Under the pieces are notes generated by a model. It did not search any database. It was not told the origin of the DNA and saw only the letters and a program-made list of their open reading frames with translations. A DNA stretch of 64,000 nt from Virgisporangium aurantiacum (GTDB taxonomy: Bacteria; Actinomycetota; Actinomycetes; Mycobacteriales; Micromonosporaceae). Shown piece after piece: positions 17,828 to 27,209 of this stretch; the first letter of the stretch is position 1; every line of letters starts with the position of its first letter. The position numbers and the translations under genes were made by a program. The DNA is taken from assembly GCF_016863635.1 (NCBI RefSeq), contig NZ_BOPG01000009.1, positions 1-64,000 of the forward strand, given 5' to 3'.

Positions 17828-18760
17828 ATGGCAGGTCCCTACGATGATCGGTATAAGTCCCGTTTCGAAATGTGGGATGACCAGGCTTGGGTCCGATCCA
17901 AGCCACATCGAGTCGAGCCGTTCGATCCGAATCTCCAGTACTTTAGCCCGGAATTGTCCACGCTGCTCACCCATCCTGAAGTCGCAGCCGCGCCCCCAGG
18001 TATCATTAAAGAGATTCTAGTATATAACTTATATACATATCTCGAGTTCACGGTTCGCCTTGAAACCGGGCCGGTCAACGAGGTCTGTGTAATGCTGCGG
18101 TCGCCTCAGTTCCTTCCGTGGCTGCCATCCAAGATGAAGGATGATGCGCTCCGGATATATACGGATGAGGCCGGGCATGCTGAGATGTCTCACTCACTAA
18201 TAGCGGCAGTCGTGAAAGAGACGCGCGTCGCACCCGTGCCGCAGGATCCACAATTCCTCGGACAACTGAGGCAGTTGTATCACGACAACCTGCCCGCTTT
18301 TCAACCCTTCATCAAGCTGTTCTTCGTTGTCGTGTCCGAGACCTTGATTACCGGAACGCTGACGCGATTGCCTCAAGATCGCAAAGTCCAAACTGCAGTG
18401 CGAGACCTCGCGAGGGATCACGCGTCCGATGAGGGACGCCATCATGCATACTTCAAACAGCTCTTTGAGTATGTTTGGCCGAAACTCCCCGTTCCGCTTC
18501 GCAAGAAGTTCGGCCCGATGTTGCCGGCAGTCATACATGCATTTCTGGCGCCGGACGAGCTGGGACTCCGCACGATTCTGGAGCGATTTCCGAGCCACTT
18601 TCCAGATCCATATCGGATCGTGAGCGAAATAATGCACATGGACTCGACTTACAGCGCGATTCTGTCCGGCGCACAACCGACTATCCGGATTCTTCGCCAG
18701 GTTGGCTTGCTAGAGGATGAGGAGACACGAGAGGCTCTCGCCCGATACCGATTGGTGTAG
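17828..18760 (+). CDS. AurF-like diiron N-oxygenase
   Basis: A 310-residue ferritin-like diiron protein of the p-aminobenzoate N-oxygenase AurF family. The full ligand set is visible: Glu73 (YLEF), Glu114 and His117 (DEAGHAEM), Glu171 (SETLI), then HxxxExxH with His198, Glu202 and His205 (DHASDEGRHH). Known members oxidise arylamines or other amines to hydroxylamine, nitroso or nitro groups. ATG at 17828 follows GAGGAAAG. It is 58 bp upstream of the TIR gene on the same strand, suggesting co-transcription, and about 1.1 kb after the purF-like gene. GC is low for this genome. The substrate is unknown; no polyketide or peptide synthetase is nearby. Confidence 0.88.
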   Translation: MAGPYDDRYKSRFEMWDDQAWVRSKPHRVEPFDPNLQYFSPELSTLLTHPEVAAAPPGIIKEILVYNLYTYLEFTVRLETGPVNEVCVMLRSPQFLPWLPSKMKDDALRIYTDEAGHAEMSHSLIAAVVKETRVAPVPQDPQFLGQLRQLYHDNLPAFQPFIKLFFVVVSETLITGTLTRLPQDRKVQTAVRDLARDHASDEGRHHAYFKQLFEYVWPKLPVPLRKKFGPMLPAVIHAFLAPDELGLRTILERFPSHFPDPYRIVSEIMHMDSTYSAILSGAQPTIRILRQVGLLEDEETREALARYRLV

Positions 18761-18818
18761 GCAGGCAGCCGGCTCGTAAATTGACAAGGCGGAACATGGG
18801 AATGACGGGTGGACGTCT

Positions 18819-20513
18819 ATGAGAAGCGAAGTCATGCTGGCACTGCTGTCGGTGCCACTAGCCGATCCGCACGTGACTAGTCATCTTCGCTCGTTCTCGG
18901 TGGATCAACTTCAGAGATCCCTGTCCGACTGGCTGCGCGAGGTCGAAATGCTCGATCCACACCTGAGAGTCGATCAGCTGCCACGTCCAGGATCAATGAG
19001 CAGTACCACGTTCTTGATCAGCCACCCACCATCCGGCTCGGAGTTGACCGTAGCTTTCTTAGTAATAGACGATGCACTCGCGGACGACACCGCGCGGCTG
19101 GGGGAACAAACCCACCGTTCCGCAATTCAATGCGACCAACTTGTGGCCCTAAGTTGTCTTGACGTAGAAGACGACCGCTTGCCGCTCGTTCAAGAGACGC
19201 TCGCGAACAATCTGCAACATCCGGAGACGCTGCTATACCTTGAGCCGAGATGGTCGGCTGCACTACTTGTCGAGCAGATGCGCCCTTTGATCTGGGGTGT
19301 AACGGCGCAAGACGACGAGGTCGCCGTGTTCTTGAACGCGACGATATCTCCCTATTTCGAATCCCGCCGTCGGGATAGCGCGTTCGCCAGCCCGATAGTG
19401 GTTGAGCGGTCGATCGACGATGTCGCTTCAACGATGGCCGCGGTTTGGGGAAAGAATGAAGACGCAACGAGGCGGCTCCGCGATTCGCGACGAATTGCGT
19501 ATCCGAGGACCAATATCCTATCGTGCGTTACGTACCTTCCTCCGGTAGCGCACTCGCTAGACGCAATCCAGCGGTTCTATAAGCTTCAAGGTGCCGCGGA
19601 CGAGGCCATCGACGCCATCGCCGAACGATCACTGGATCGCGAGAAGACGTGGCTCGACCATTTGCAGACGCACAAGCGAATCGACATCGTGGACCGCTTC
19701 GTTCTTGAGGAATACCTGGCGTCGCCGGACTATTACCAGATGCCGCTTACCGAGGCTGAATTGGCGCAGCAACTGGAGCGTCTTCGTCGACTTCTATTGG
19801 AGGACAATTACACGCTGTGCCTATCACCCGAGGCCATAAACATATGCTTCGAGGTGCGGGGGGATGAGGTCCGAATCCGGTCCGATCGACGGAATCGGGG
19901 TGTACCACGTGCGGGCCGAATCTCAACCGTCACAATACGGGAGCCCGATACCGCGAGCATATTCGAACGTGAGTTCTGGAGCCTATTCCGGCAGACCGAG
20001 CGGGAGTTTAAAGACAAAGGCGCCGTGATCGCCTGGATTGAAAACCGAGTGCGAATCTTCGCCGCGAACAGGAATGCGCGGTTTGAGCAAAGATATGACG
20101 TCGCCTTGCTATTTCCCGAAGATGACCGGGACCAGGCACGTGGTTTTGCCCTTGAACTGCAACGGCAAGGCCTTCGAGTGTGGCTCGACGAATGGAGTGT
20201 TGCGCCAGGACGCTACTGGCAGCTGAGCCTCGAAGGGTCCGCGCCTGAGATCGGCTGCGTTGCAATTTGTATCGGGAATGCTGGCCAAGCTTCTGCCGGA
20301 AGTGTTGCTGACGTTGAGGCAGCTCTTTCACAACTCGTGAGACATGACGCAATTTCGCTAACCGTAGTCATGCCGGGAGCGAGCGCCCCGCAGATAGGGA
20401 GTGATCTTCTACCAACACGCCGGATTGTTGATCTAAGTGGCGAAGATCCTGCGGCCGCCGCCAGTACGCTGAAGGTTGTTGTGCATGAAATGTCGAGATC
20501 CCGTGAAGACTAA
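18819..20513 (+). CDS. TIR-domain protein with unknown N-terminal region
   Basis: A 564-residue soluble protein. Residues about 425-550 form a TIR domain: strand YDVALLFPEDD, helix FALELQRQGL, then RVWLDEWSVAPG and CVAICIGNAGQ. Glu500 (ADVEAAL) sits where the catalytic Glu of TIR NADases is expected. The N-terminal 400 residues match nothing I recognise, but part (LERLRRLLLEDNYTLCL onward) resembles the sensor tails of actinobacterial HTH regulators. Bacterial TIR proteins usually cleave NAD+ on infection. It lies between the AurF-like and ROCO genes on one strand. The lost Trp near the Glu is atypical, so activity is inferred only. Confidence 0.82.
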   Translation: MRSEVMLALLSVPLADPHVTSHLRSFSVDQLQRSLSDWLREVEMLDPHLRVDQLPRPGSMSSTTFLISHPPSGSELTVAFLVIDDALADDTARLGEQTHRSAIQCDQLVALSCLDVEDDRLPLVQETLANNLQHPETLLYLEPRWSAALLVEQMRPLIWGVTAQDDEVAVFLNATISPYFESRRRDSAFASPIVVERSIDDVASTMAAVWGKNEDATRRLRDSRRIAYPRTNILSCVTYLPPVAHSLDAIQRFYKLQGAADEAIDAIAERSLDREKTWLDHLQTHKRIDIVDRFVLEEYLASPDYYQMPLTEAELAQQLERLRRLLLEDNYTLCLSPEAINICFEVRGDEVRIRSDRRNRGVPRAGRISTVTIREPDTASIFEREFWSLFRQTEREFKDKGAVIAWIENRVRIFAANRNARFEQRYDVALLFPEDDRDQARGFALELQRQGLRVWLDEWSVAPGRYWQLSLEGSAPEIGCVAICIGNAGQASAGSVADVEAALSQLVRHDAISLTVVMPGASAPQIGSDLLPTRRIVDLSGEDPAAAASTLKVVVHEMSRSRED

Positions 20514-20660
20514 GTCCTGCGAATTGGTCGGCGCTGCCGGCAATCAGCGGCGCCCGATACGGCTTGAGCCTGTCGGTCGCGGTAGTCATCGGAAACGTTC
20601 GCGGAGTCTGATGCTCATGAATTGTCGTCGCATAGCAGCAATCTACAGCAGGGGATTGAC

Positions 20661-23495
20661 ATGGTGTCCGTTAACGATCGGATAGCCAGCGCGGCGGCGG
20701 ACCGTAGCTCCGAACTGATCCTCTCCGGACTTGGGCTGACCGAGCTGCCCGAGGAGGTCCGAAGTCTTTCCGGCCTTACGAGTCTGGATCTCAGCAACAA
20801 CGAACTCGCGACACTGCCCCCTTGGCTCGCCGACTTCACGGCTCTCGAACGCCTGGACGCCAGTGGCAACAACTTGCAATCGGTACCGGAGTCGTTGCGA
20901 ACCCTGCGGTCGATTCGGACCCTCTACTTGAGTGACAATCGAATTTCCTACTTGCCAACCTGGATCTGTGATCTAGGGTCACTTCGCAAGCTCGACCTCG
21001 AAGGAAATCTACTTACAATTCTGCCCGCCTGTATCGGGAATTTAACAGAGCTAACCCATCTGTACGCGGCTCGAAATAGCCTGGCCACAGTTCCGTTTTC
21101 GTTGGCCGCACTTGAGAGCGCCCATATAGATTTGGAACGGAATCCGCTGGCACCAGAATTGCGAGCCGCGTACGAGGAAAGCACCGATGACTTACGTGCG
21201 TTTCTTCGAAACCTGGAACGAGACGGCGAGTTCATGCGCGAAGCGAAGCTGATTCTCGTCGGTGAAGGCGGCGTTGGCAAGAGCAGCCTACTGGCGACTC
21301 TGCGTGATGAGGAATGGATTCCTGATCGCACTATGACTCACGGCATTGAGGTCAAGCCACTCGTCGTATCCGTGCGGGGCGTGTCGATTAGCCTGAATGG
21401 ATGGGATTTTGGCGGTCAGGCCGTTCTGCGGCCGACGCACCAGCTTTTCTTCACGGCGCCTGCCGTCTATCTGGTTGTGTGGAATCCCCGCATGGGTCCC
21501 GAACGGAATTTCGTTGAGTACTGGATCCGGCTAATTCGGCATCGCGCTGGGACTGATGTTCGTGTGCTCGTAGTCGCGACGCATGCCGAACACGACCAAC
21601 GCAACCTCCATGTCGACGAAAGGAGCCTTCGGGACCAGTTTGGGGATATGATTAGCGGGTTCCATTACATCGATAGCCGTACAGGACTCGGTATCGATGA
21701 GCTCCGACACTCAGTAGGGTTGACGGCCGAGCAGTTGCCGCATGTGGGGCGCTGGTATCCACGCAGTTGGAAACAGCTGCGCGATGCGCTTCACGAGGGT
21801 GGTTCGCCCTATCTTACCTACCCGGCCTACGAACGGATCGCCGGCGAACACGGACTTCCCCGAGTCGAGGCACGGTCGATGGCGCGGATCGCAAGCGCAC
21901 TCGGGTATTGGATCTACTACTCGGAGGATGTTGGTCTCTCAGACGTCGTCATCCTGAAACCAGACTGGCTGAGTACCGCGATCAGCCTGGTCTTGGACGA
22001 TCCGGAGACGGCGCGCGTCCATGGGCTCCTCCAGCATCGCAGGCTGCCTCGTCTATGGAACGACGCGTCCCGCTCGCAGCGGTATCCGCCGCATCTCTAT
22101 CCGGCATTCTTACAATTGATGGAAAAATTCGATATTTCGTATCGAATACCGGATCGATCGGATGGGGTAGGACCGTCAAGCCTGGTGGCCCAGTTGGTTC
22201 CGCCGCAAATGCCCAGCATGACGCAATGGACAGAGTATGGCCGCGAACTTGAGGCAAGCAAACTTGTGTGTGAGGTCGTTGACTCGGCAGGCGGCGAGCC
22301 AACGGCACCAGAAGGGCTAATGTACCAGTTGATAGTCCGTTTGCACAGCTTGTCTCTTGGCCGGAACGACTTCGAACGGTCTATTCATTGGCAGGGCGGA
22401 ATGGTGCTCGACGACGAGTACAACGGCCGGGCTCTGCTTACGATTTCTGGCAACAAGATCACAGTTGAGGTCCGCGCGGCCTATCCGCAATTCTTGTTGC
22501 ATCGCCTCACAGAGGACGTGCGCAGGCATGTGGAGAAGTTCTGGAAGGGCCTGGCCGTACGGATCATGGTCCCGTGTCAGGACGAATGTGGAGACCGGAC
22601 GCCCGGCGCTGGGCTGTTTGATGTCGAGCACCTCGTAGCTAGCCGCTCTCACGGACACTCCGCTTTCCCATGCTCCCGTTGCGGTACGTGGCTCCAGATC
22701 GACTCCCTGTTAGAAGGTAGCGAGCCAGCCACGTCCCGTGGCAGTGACCTTGCCGACGCTATAGATGCAGTTATCGGTCCGAGGCTGGCTGAACTTCAGA
22801 GCGCCGTAGTAACGCAGGGGCGTCAAACGCTGGAGGCCGTGGGTGACTTAGAGTTCTCGACACAGCGCGCGCTCAGTCAAGCTGAGGAGCGCTATACCAA
22901 CTTGATTCTCGCGCTTGATGAGGAGGCCCGGGACGGCCCGAGACTCATAACCGTCGCCGTGTTGGAGCCGAAGCTTTTGCGCGGTGGATTCGCTAAATGC
23001 AAGGTTCGGGTAACGCTATGGTGTGAGCATTCGCGCCTACCTATTCACGTGCTCGATGGCGGCGGTGGTAGAGGACTCTACGAGATCGAAGTGACTAGGG
23101 ATTGGCTTGTTAAGGCCGCCCCATGGATCAAGGCGACGTCCATGGTCATTAAGTCGCTTCTACCGGCGGGCTTTCTCATTCCGGAGATCGATTTGTCCGG
23201 CCTTGCGAAGGATGCCGTCGATCGAGCGATGGAGTCGACACTGACTTCACTTAACGAGGTCCCGGGATTGCAGAGCCGGGTCGACGCTGCCTCTTCCTCT
23301 CAATACGGAAGAGATGTTCGTGCGGATGGTTCGCTCCTCCGCACCCTTCACGCGTTCTTGCGGCAGAATGACCCATCGTTCGGTGGCCTCGAGCGTGTTC
23401 GGCTTCGTGATCGGTACTTGTGGGTGCATCCGCGTTTCGTGAATCGCTATCGGCTTCCTCCGCCCGAGGTACCCGCAGTACGTGGTGTCGAGTGA
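20661..23495 (+). CDS. ROCO protein: LRR, Roc GTPase, COR domain
   Basis: A 944-residue protein. Residues about 18-160 hold six leucine-rich repeats (LTSLDLSNNELATLPPWL type). Residues 195-350 are a Roc GTPase with P-loop GEGGVGKSS (201-209), DFGGQ (249-253) and THAEHD (307-312) in the base-recognition position. A COR dimerisation region follows (about 365-600), then a Cys-rich segment (CQDEC and CSRCG, possible zinc site) and a C-terminal region ending in KSLLPAGFLIPEIDLSGLA. ROCO proteins are dimeric GTP switches. I chose ATG 20661 because AGGGG lies 6 bp upstream. It starts 147 bp after the TIR gene, giving a split TIR plus LRR-GTPase pair that resembles plant NLR logic. Confidence 0.92.
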   Translation: MVSVNDRIASAAADRSSELILSGLGLTELPEEVRSLSGLTSLDLSNNELATLPPWLADFTALERLDASGNNLQSVPESLRTLRSIRTLYLSDNRISYLPTWICDLGSLRKLDLEGNLLTILPACIGNLTELTHLYAARNSLATVPFSLAALESAHIDLERNPLAPELRAAYEESTDDLRAFLRNLERDGEFMREAKLILVGEGGVGKSSLLATLRDEEWIPDRTMTHGIEVKPLVVSVRGVSISLNGWDFGGQAVLRPTHQLFFTAPAVYLVVWNPRMGPERNFVEYWIRLIRHRAGTDVRVLVVATHAEHDQRNLHVDERSLRDQFGDMISGFHYIDSRTGLGIDELRHSVGLTAEQLPHVGRWYPRSWKQLRDALHEGGSPYLTYPAYERIAGEHGLPRVEARSMARIASALGYWIYYSEDVGLSDVVILKPDWLSTAISLVLDDPETARVHGLLQHRRLPRLWNDASRSQRYPPHLYPAFLQLMEKFDISYRIPDRSDGVGPSSLVAQLVPPQMPSMTQWTEYGRELEASKLVCEVVDSAGGEPTAPEGLMYQLIVRLHSLSLGRNDFERSIHWQGGMVLDDEYNGRALLTISGNKITVEVRAAYPQFLLHRLTEDVRRHVEKFWKGLAVRIMVPCQDECGDRTPGAGLFDVEHLVASRSHGHSAFPCSRCGTWLQIDSLLEGSEPATSRGSDLADAIDAVIGPRLAELQSAVVTQGRQTLEAVGDLEFSTQRALSQAEERYTNLILALDEEARDGPRLITVAVLEPKLLRGGFAKCKVRVTLWCEHSRLPIHVLDGGGGRGLYEIEVTRDWLVKAAPWIKATSMVIKSLLPAGFLIPEIDLSGLAKDAVDRAMESTLTSLNEVPGLQSRVDAASSSQYGRDVRADGSLLRTLHAFLRQNDPSFGGLERVRLRDRYLWVHPRFVNRYRLPPPEVPAVRGVE

Positions 23496-23720
23496 GCAAG
23501 CTTGATGCCGCGCAGTCGGTGACTTTCGCGCGATGGAGGAAATCCAAATATGTCGGCGCAGGCCTAGCCTGATGCGGTAGGACGCGATGGGCCGGATGTG
23601 ACCACGTTGCTACCGTGGTTACGGCTCTGCGGCTAAGGAGTCACTCATTGACCGGGAGGCGGCGTTGATTCCAACATGCTTACCCGCGGAGCGAACCGAT
23701 CGGCGGACTTCGAAACCTCC

Positions 23721-24395
23721 TCAGCAAGTCGAGCGCGAAGAGATTCTGGCTCTTCTTCGGGCGAGCTCCTTGATCGATTCGGGTAGCGCATCGGCTTCAA
23801 GAAGTGACGACAGGAGGTCCGGATCGACGAGAAGAGCGCGGAACGTTAGGTCAATGGTGACATCGTGCGTCGGTGTATGAATTACTTCGACGCGGTCGCC
23901 TGGTTTGATTTCGCCCTCTTCGATGACGCGAAGAAAGGCGCCGGGTGCACCGTGGGCGATGAACCGCTTAACCCATCGGTCCTCGTTCATCCAATGGGCA
24001 AAGGTGCCGCAAGGCTTTCGGGGGCCAGAGACCTCAAGGATCACCTGTTCACCTACTCGCCACCGCTGGCCGATCACCGCGTAGGTCAGGTCAACGCCGA
24101 CAGTGGTAATGTTTTCTCCAAACATGCCACATGTGAGTTCGCGTTGTAGAGTCAACTCCCACGCATCAAGATCCTCTCTGGCGTAGGCATAAACAGCCTG
24201 ATCGTCACCGCCGTGATGCGCGTAATCGAAGACCGTGTCATCCACGATTCCGCTGCCGAGACCCGTGCCCTTTGGGCCAGGGGCCCGTACGTAGATCGGT
24301 CCGTCAATTGGTCTACGATCTATCGCGGTGGTGCCGACGCTTTTGGCGGGGTTTGGGCGAGGTACGCCTATGTTAACTGTCTGGATGCGCGACAT
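23721..24395 (-). CDS. YiiM-like MOSC-domain protein
   Basis: A 224-residue molybdenum-cofactor sulfurase C-terminal (MOSC) protein with HHGGDDQAVYAY, FGENITT and the cofactor-binding Cys129 in GPRKPCG. The C-terminal three-helix YiiM domain follows (DVTIDLTFRALLVDPDLLSS). Length equals that of E. coli YiiM, which with YcbX reduces N-hydroxylated bases such as 6-hydroxylaminopurine. It converges on the ROCO gene. It lies inside the island with the PurF and AurF-like genes, so a role in detoxifying an N-oxidised product is attractive. However, YiiM-like genes are also common on actinobacterial chromosomes. Confidence 0.93.
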   Translation of the reverse strand: MSRIQTVNIGVPRPNPAKSVGTTAIDRRPIDGPIYVRAPGPKGTGLGSGIVDDTVFDYAHHGGDDQAVYAYAREDLDAWELTLQRELTCGMFGENITTVGVDLTYAVIGQRWRVGEQVILEVSGPRKPCGTFAHWMNEDRWVKRFIAHGAPGAFLRVIEEGEIKPGDRVEVIHTPTHDVTIDLTFRALLVDPDLLSSLLEADALPESIKELARRRARISSRSTC

Positions 24396-25592
24396 GCACT
24401 TAGCGTACCCTGTTGCGTATTCGGTCGCATCGCGTGCTGCTCGATTTCGTGAAGTGTGAGCGTCAGCGATTGGGGGCCTTACAACATTGATCGACCTACA
24501 GCCGCGTAGCCGGCCATTCTCGTCGCCGATAAGTCAACCGCTTCCACCTCGCTGTGCAGTGGAGTGCCTCGATCAATTGAGTCGACGCCGCCGAGACCTT
24601 CGCCGTAGCGACGTACAGCCGGGTGTTGCCCGACGTTCGGCGTGAGCGGGACGGCGACGCTGCCGGTAAATGGGAACGCGAGACGCCGTTCCCATTTACC
24701 GTGTCGGCGCGGCGCTCATGACGTCGGGACGGCGCTCATCGGATCGCCGGGATTTGGGCGCGGCGGTGCCTGGCTTGTCGGCGTTGATCAGTCGGCCGGG
24801 ACCGGGTAAGGAGTCTCCGGCCGACCAGAAGGTTGATCAAGGGGCCAGGGGTCGGCGTGTCGTTCGAAACGATGTCGGAAGGCGCGGACCGCGCCGGCAA
24901 GTGCCTGACCGCGTTGCAGAGTGCTGTGGTTTGTACGGTGAGGCCGCCGAGCACGTATGCGACATCGCCACGAGTACGCCGCAGACCTTCCTCGTGGCCT
25001 CCCAGCCGACCCCACCCGCCGACCAACGAGTCCCCCGCACCGAAGCGGTGCAGGTCCGCACCGCACTCCAGCCCATATCCGCCAGGTTCGAACTGGTGGC
25101 ACTCTTGAGCGGCACTACACGCCGGTTCCTCACTTACACCGTCCCGTCTCGCTTGCCGGACCCGTGCCGTCTGGCAGTACCAGCACATTCCGTCGTTGTC
25201 AGGGCGCTTGCCCACCCTCACCGGCGCCTCCCGGGATCAGGCTGTCCCGGCTTCACCACGCTGCTACGACAGCGCGGCAGCGAAGGTCTCAGCTCGTTGC
25301 TGACGTTGCGCAACGCCCGACGCGCAGCCGTGGCCAACAGCGGCGGCGCGAACGCGAGGGGACCTCAGATGGGCCTATTCCATTTATCTCACTGCCTGCC
25401 GACAGTTCGTCGACTAACTCAAACAGCCCGCGAAACGAGTTGACGTGGTCCGATCAACCGATGGCCTCTCCGACGGGGCCTGGCTTCGCTGAATGGGGTC
25501 TACTTAGATTAGCCAGGCGAACGATGCCCCGTTTGCGACAGCCGTCCCAAGCTAGGACAATTCGGGGCAATGATGCACCAGATGGGTGGGCG
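24396..25592. other. Long gene-free stretch with one strong hairpin
   Basis: About 1.2 kb in which open frames exist on both strands but none has a plausible start or recognisable domain. Codon composition looks random. The only clear structure is the hairpin at 24664-24701. Confidence 0.5.
24664..24701. repeat. Perfect 15-bp inverted repeat (hairpin)
   Basis: Arms at 24664-24678 and 24687-24701 are perfectly complementary around an 8-nt loop. The arms are AT-rich compared with the surrounding DNA. No gene ends nearby on the plus strand, and the MOSC gene starts about 270 bp to the left on the minus strand. It may be an IS end, a small RNA terminator or a recombination site. Confidence 0.6.
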
Positions 25593-25760
25593 ATGTTGAA
25601 ATGGATCGAGTTTAGGGATTGTCGCGGCGAGATCCAGCGGATAGATCTCGAGGAAGACGATCTCATGCCGAGCGAAGTTTCGGACCCGAACAGCGCCTAT
25701 GCGCCTCTGAATCGCGACGATGACGAAGGTGAAGGGGTCGCAACCCATCAGAGGTCATGA
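25593..25760 (+). CDS. Possible small acidic protein (55 aa)
   Basis: An ATG-started 55-residue frame (MLKWIEFRDCRGEIQRIDLE) with an acidic C-terminus (NRDDDEGEGV) and a weak GGTGGG 2 bp upstream. The sequence looks more protein-like than its surroundings, but the frame is short and no homologue is known to me. It could be a remnant. Confidence 0.25.
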   Translation: MLKWIEFRDCRGEIQRIDLEEDDLMPSEVSDPNSAYAPLNRDDDEGEGVATHQRS

Positions 25761-25807
25761 TCTGTTTGGAGCCTTGACGCCGATCAGCACAGCGCCATGT
25801 TGGTTCA

Positions 25808-25985
25808 CTATTTGGAATGCATAGACCGACTCATAGCGCGGATGATGTGTCGGTAGGAGTCGCGGGCGAGGTAGCGCTTGGGAGAGCGGCGGATTTCCCG
25901 GCTGGTCTGGCCTTGTGCGGTGCTTCGGTCGATGCAGTGGCTGGGTGCGTTGCCGGGCCGGTTGACCAGATACAGCACTTCCCGG
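25808..25985 (-). pseudogene. IS110-type transposase C-terminal remnant
   Basis: The minus-strand frame reads VLYLVNRPGNAPSHCIDRS, then TAQGQTSREIRRSPKRYLA and RDSYRHI. This matches the ending of a subgroup of IS110 transposases (pattern GKTxREAIRCLKRYxARxxYR). Only about 55 codons remain and no start or catalytic region is seen. Confidence 0.45.
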
Positions 25986-26100
25986 GTGTGGCATCAAACC
26001 GCAGCACGCCGGTGACCTGTGGGGTGTCATAACCCGTCGGACCGTCGTTGAGCTGGCGAGCGGCGTCCACGGCGCCTGACCTGCGGCAGGATCGTTGCTC

Positions 26101-27106
26101 ATGTCGCTACGCCTGCTCTACCTCGCGTTCCGCCGCACCACCGAATGGCTGGCGCTGCTCACCCGCGGCAATTCGGCCAAGGATGTCGAGATTCTGGTCC
26201 TCCGTCACGAGAACGCGATCCTGCGTCGGACCAGTCCCAGGCCACAGCTGGACTGGGACTGACCGCGCGAGCCTCGCTGCCCTGCTCAGACTGCTCCCCC
26301 GCCACCTGATGGCGCACCGGCTCGTCAGCCCGGCCACTATCCTGGCCTGGCACCGCCGGCTGGTCGCCCGGCACTGGACATTCCTGAACCGGACCGGCCG
26401 GCCGCCGCTCGACCCGGCCGTTGCCGACCTGGTCGAGCAGATGGCCCGGGACAATCCCGGCTGGGGCTACCAGCGCGTCCAGGGCTTGTTGCGCGGCCTC
26501 GGCCACCGGATCAGTGCCTCGACCATCCGCCGGATCCTCAAACGACTGGGCATCCCGCCGGCACCAGCGCGCCGCGACCACACCACGTGGCGGCGCTTCC
26601 TGACCAGCCAAGCCTCGACCATGCTGGCCTGCGACTTCTTCCACGTCGACTGCGCCCTGACGCTGCAGCGCCTGTACGTGTTCTTCGTCCTCGAGGTCGG
26701 CAGCCGCTACGTACACATCCTCGGTGTCTCTCCCAACCCGGACGGGGCATGGACCGCCCAGCAAGCCAGGAACTTGCTGATGGAGCTCGGCGGACGCGCC
26801 GACCAGTTCAAGGTCCTCATCCGGGACCGAGCGGGCAAGTTCACCGACACCTTCGACGCCGTGCTCGCCGACGCCGGCATCACCGTCTGCAAGATCCCAC
26901 CGCGCAGCCCACAGGCGAACGCCTACGCGGAGCGATTCGTCGGCACCGTACGCAGCGAGGTCACCGACCGCCTGCTCATCGTCGGCGAGCAGCACCTCCG
27001 CCGAACACTCGACGAGTACGTCCGTCACTACAACCGCCGACGCCCGCACCGATCCCTCGATCTCCAGCCGCCACGACCCGACCGCCCGCCCGTTGACTTG
27101 ACCTAA
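26101..27106 (+). pseudogene. rve-type (IS3-like integrase core) transposase, frameshifted
   Basis: ATG 26101 opens a frame with the usual N-terminus (LRLLYLAFRRTTEW, KDVEILVLRHENAILRR) but hits TGA at 26260 because of one extra G. The rest follows in a second frame to 27106: SLAALLRLLPRHLMAHRLVS, ENPGWGY-like DNPGWGYQRV, then the DDE residues in ACDFFHVDC, LIRDRAGKFTDT and ANAYAERFVGTVRSE. The frame ends in HYNRRRPHRSL. Except for that single base the gene is complete. Terminal repeats could not be identified with confidence. Confidence 0.8.
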
Positions 27107-27209
27107 CCAGCGGATCAAGCGCCGCCCAATCCTCGGAGGTCTCATCACCGAGTACGAACGAGCCGCATAACAACCAGCTCATCGGGCACGAGACGGGTTT
27201 TGGAACCCC

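Noticed and set aside
17828..18760. Ferritin or ribonucleotide reductase subunit
   Set aside because: The ligand spacing (ExxH early, HxxxExxH late) and length fit AurF-like N-oxygenases instead.
24670..25443. 257-residue plus-strand frame in the island
   Set aside because: Low-complexity mixture with no start signal; composition is that of non-coding debris.
26101..27106. Programmed frameshift in the rve-type transposase
   Set aside because: No slippery heptamer is evident at the break; a single-base insertion explains it better.
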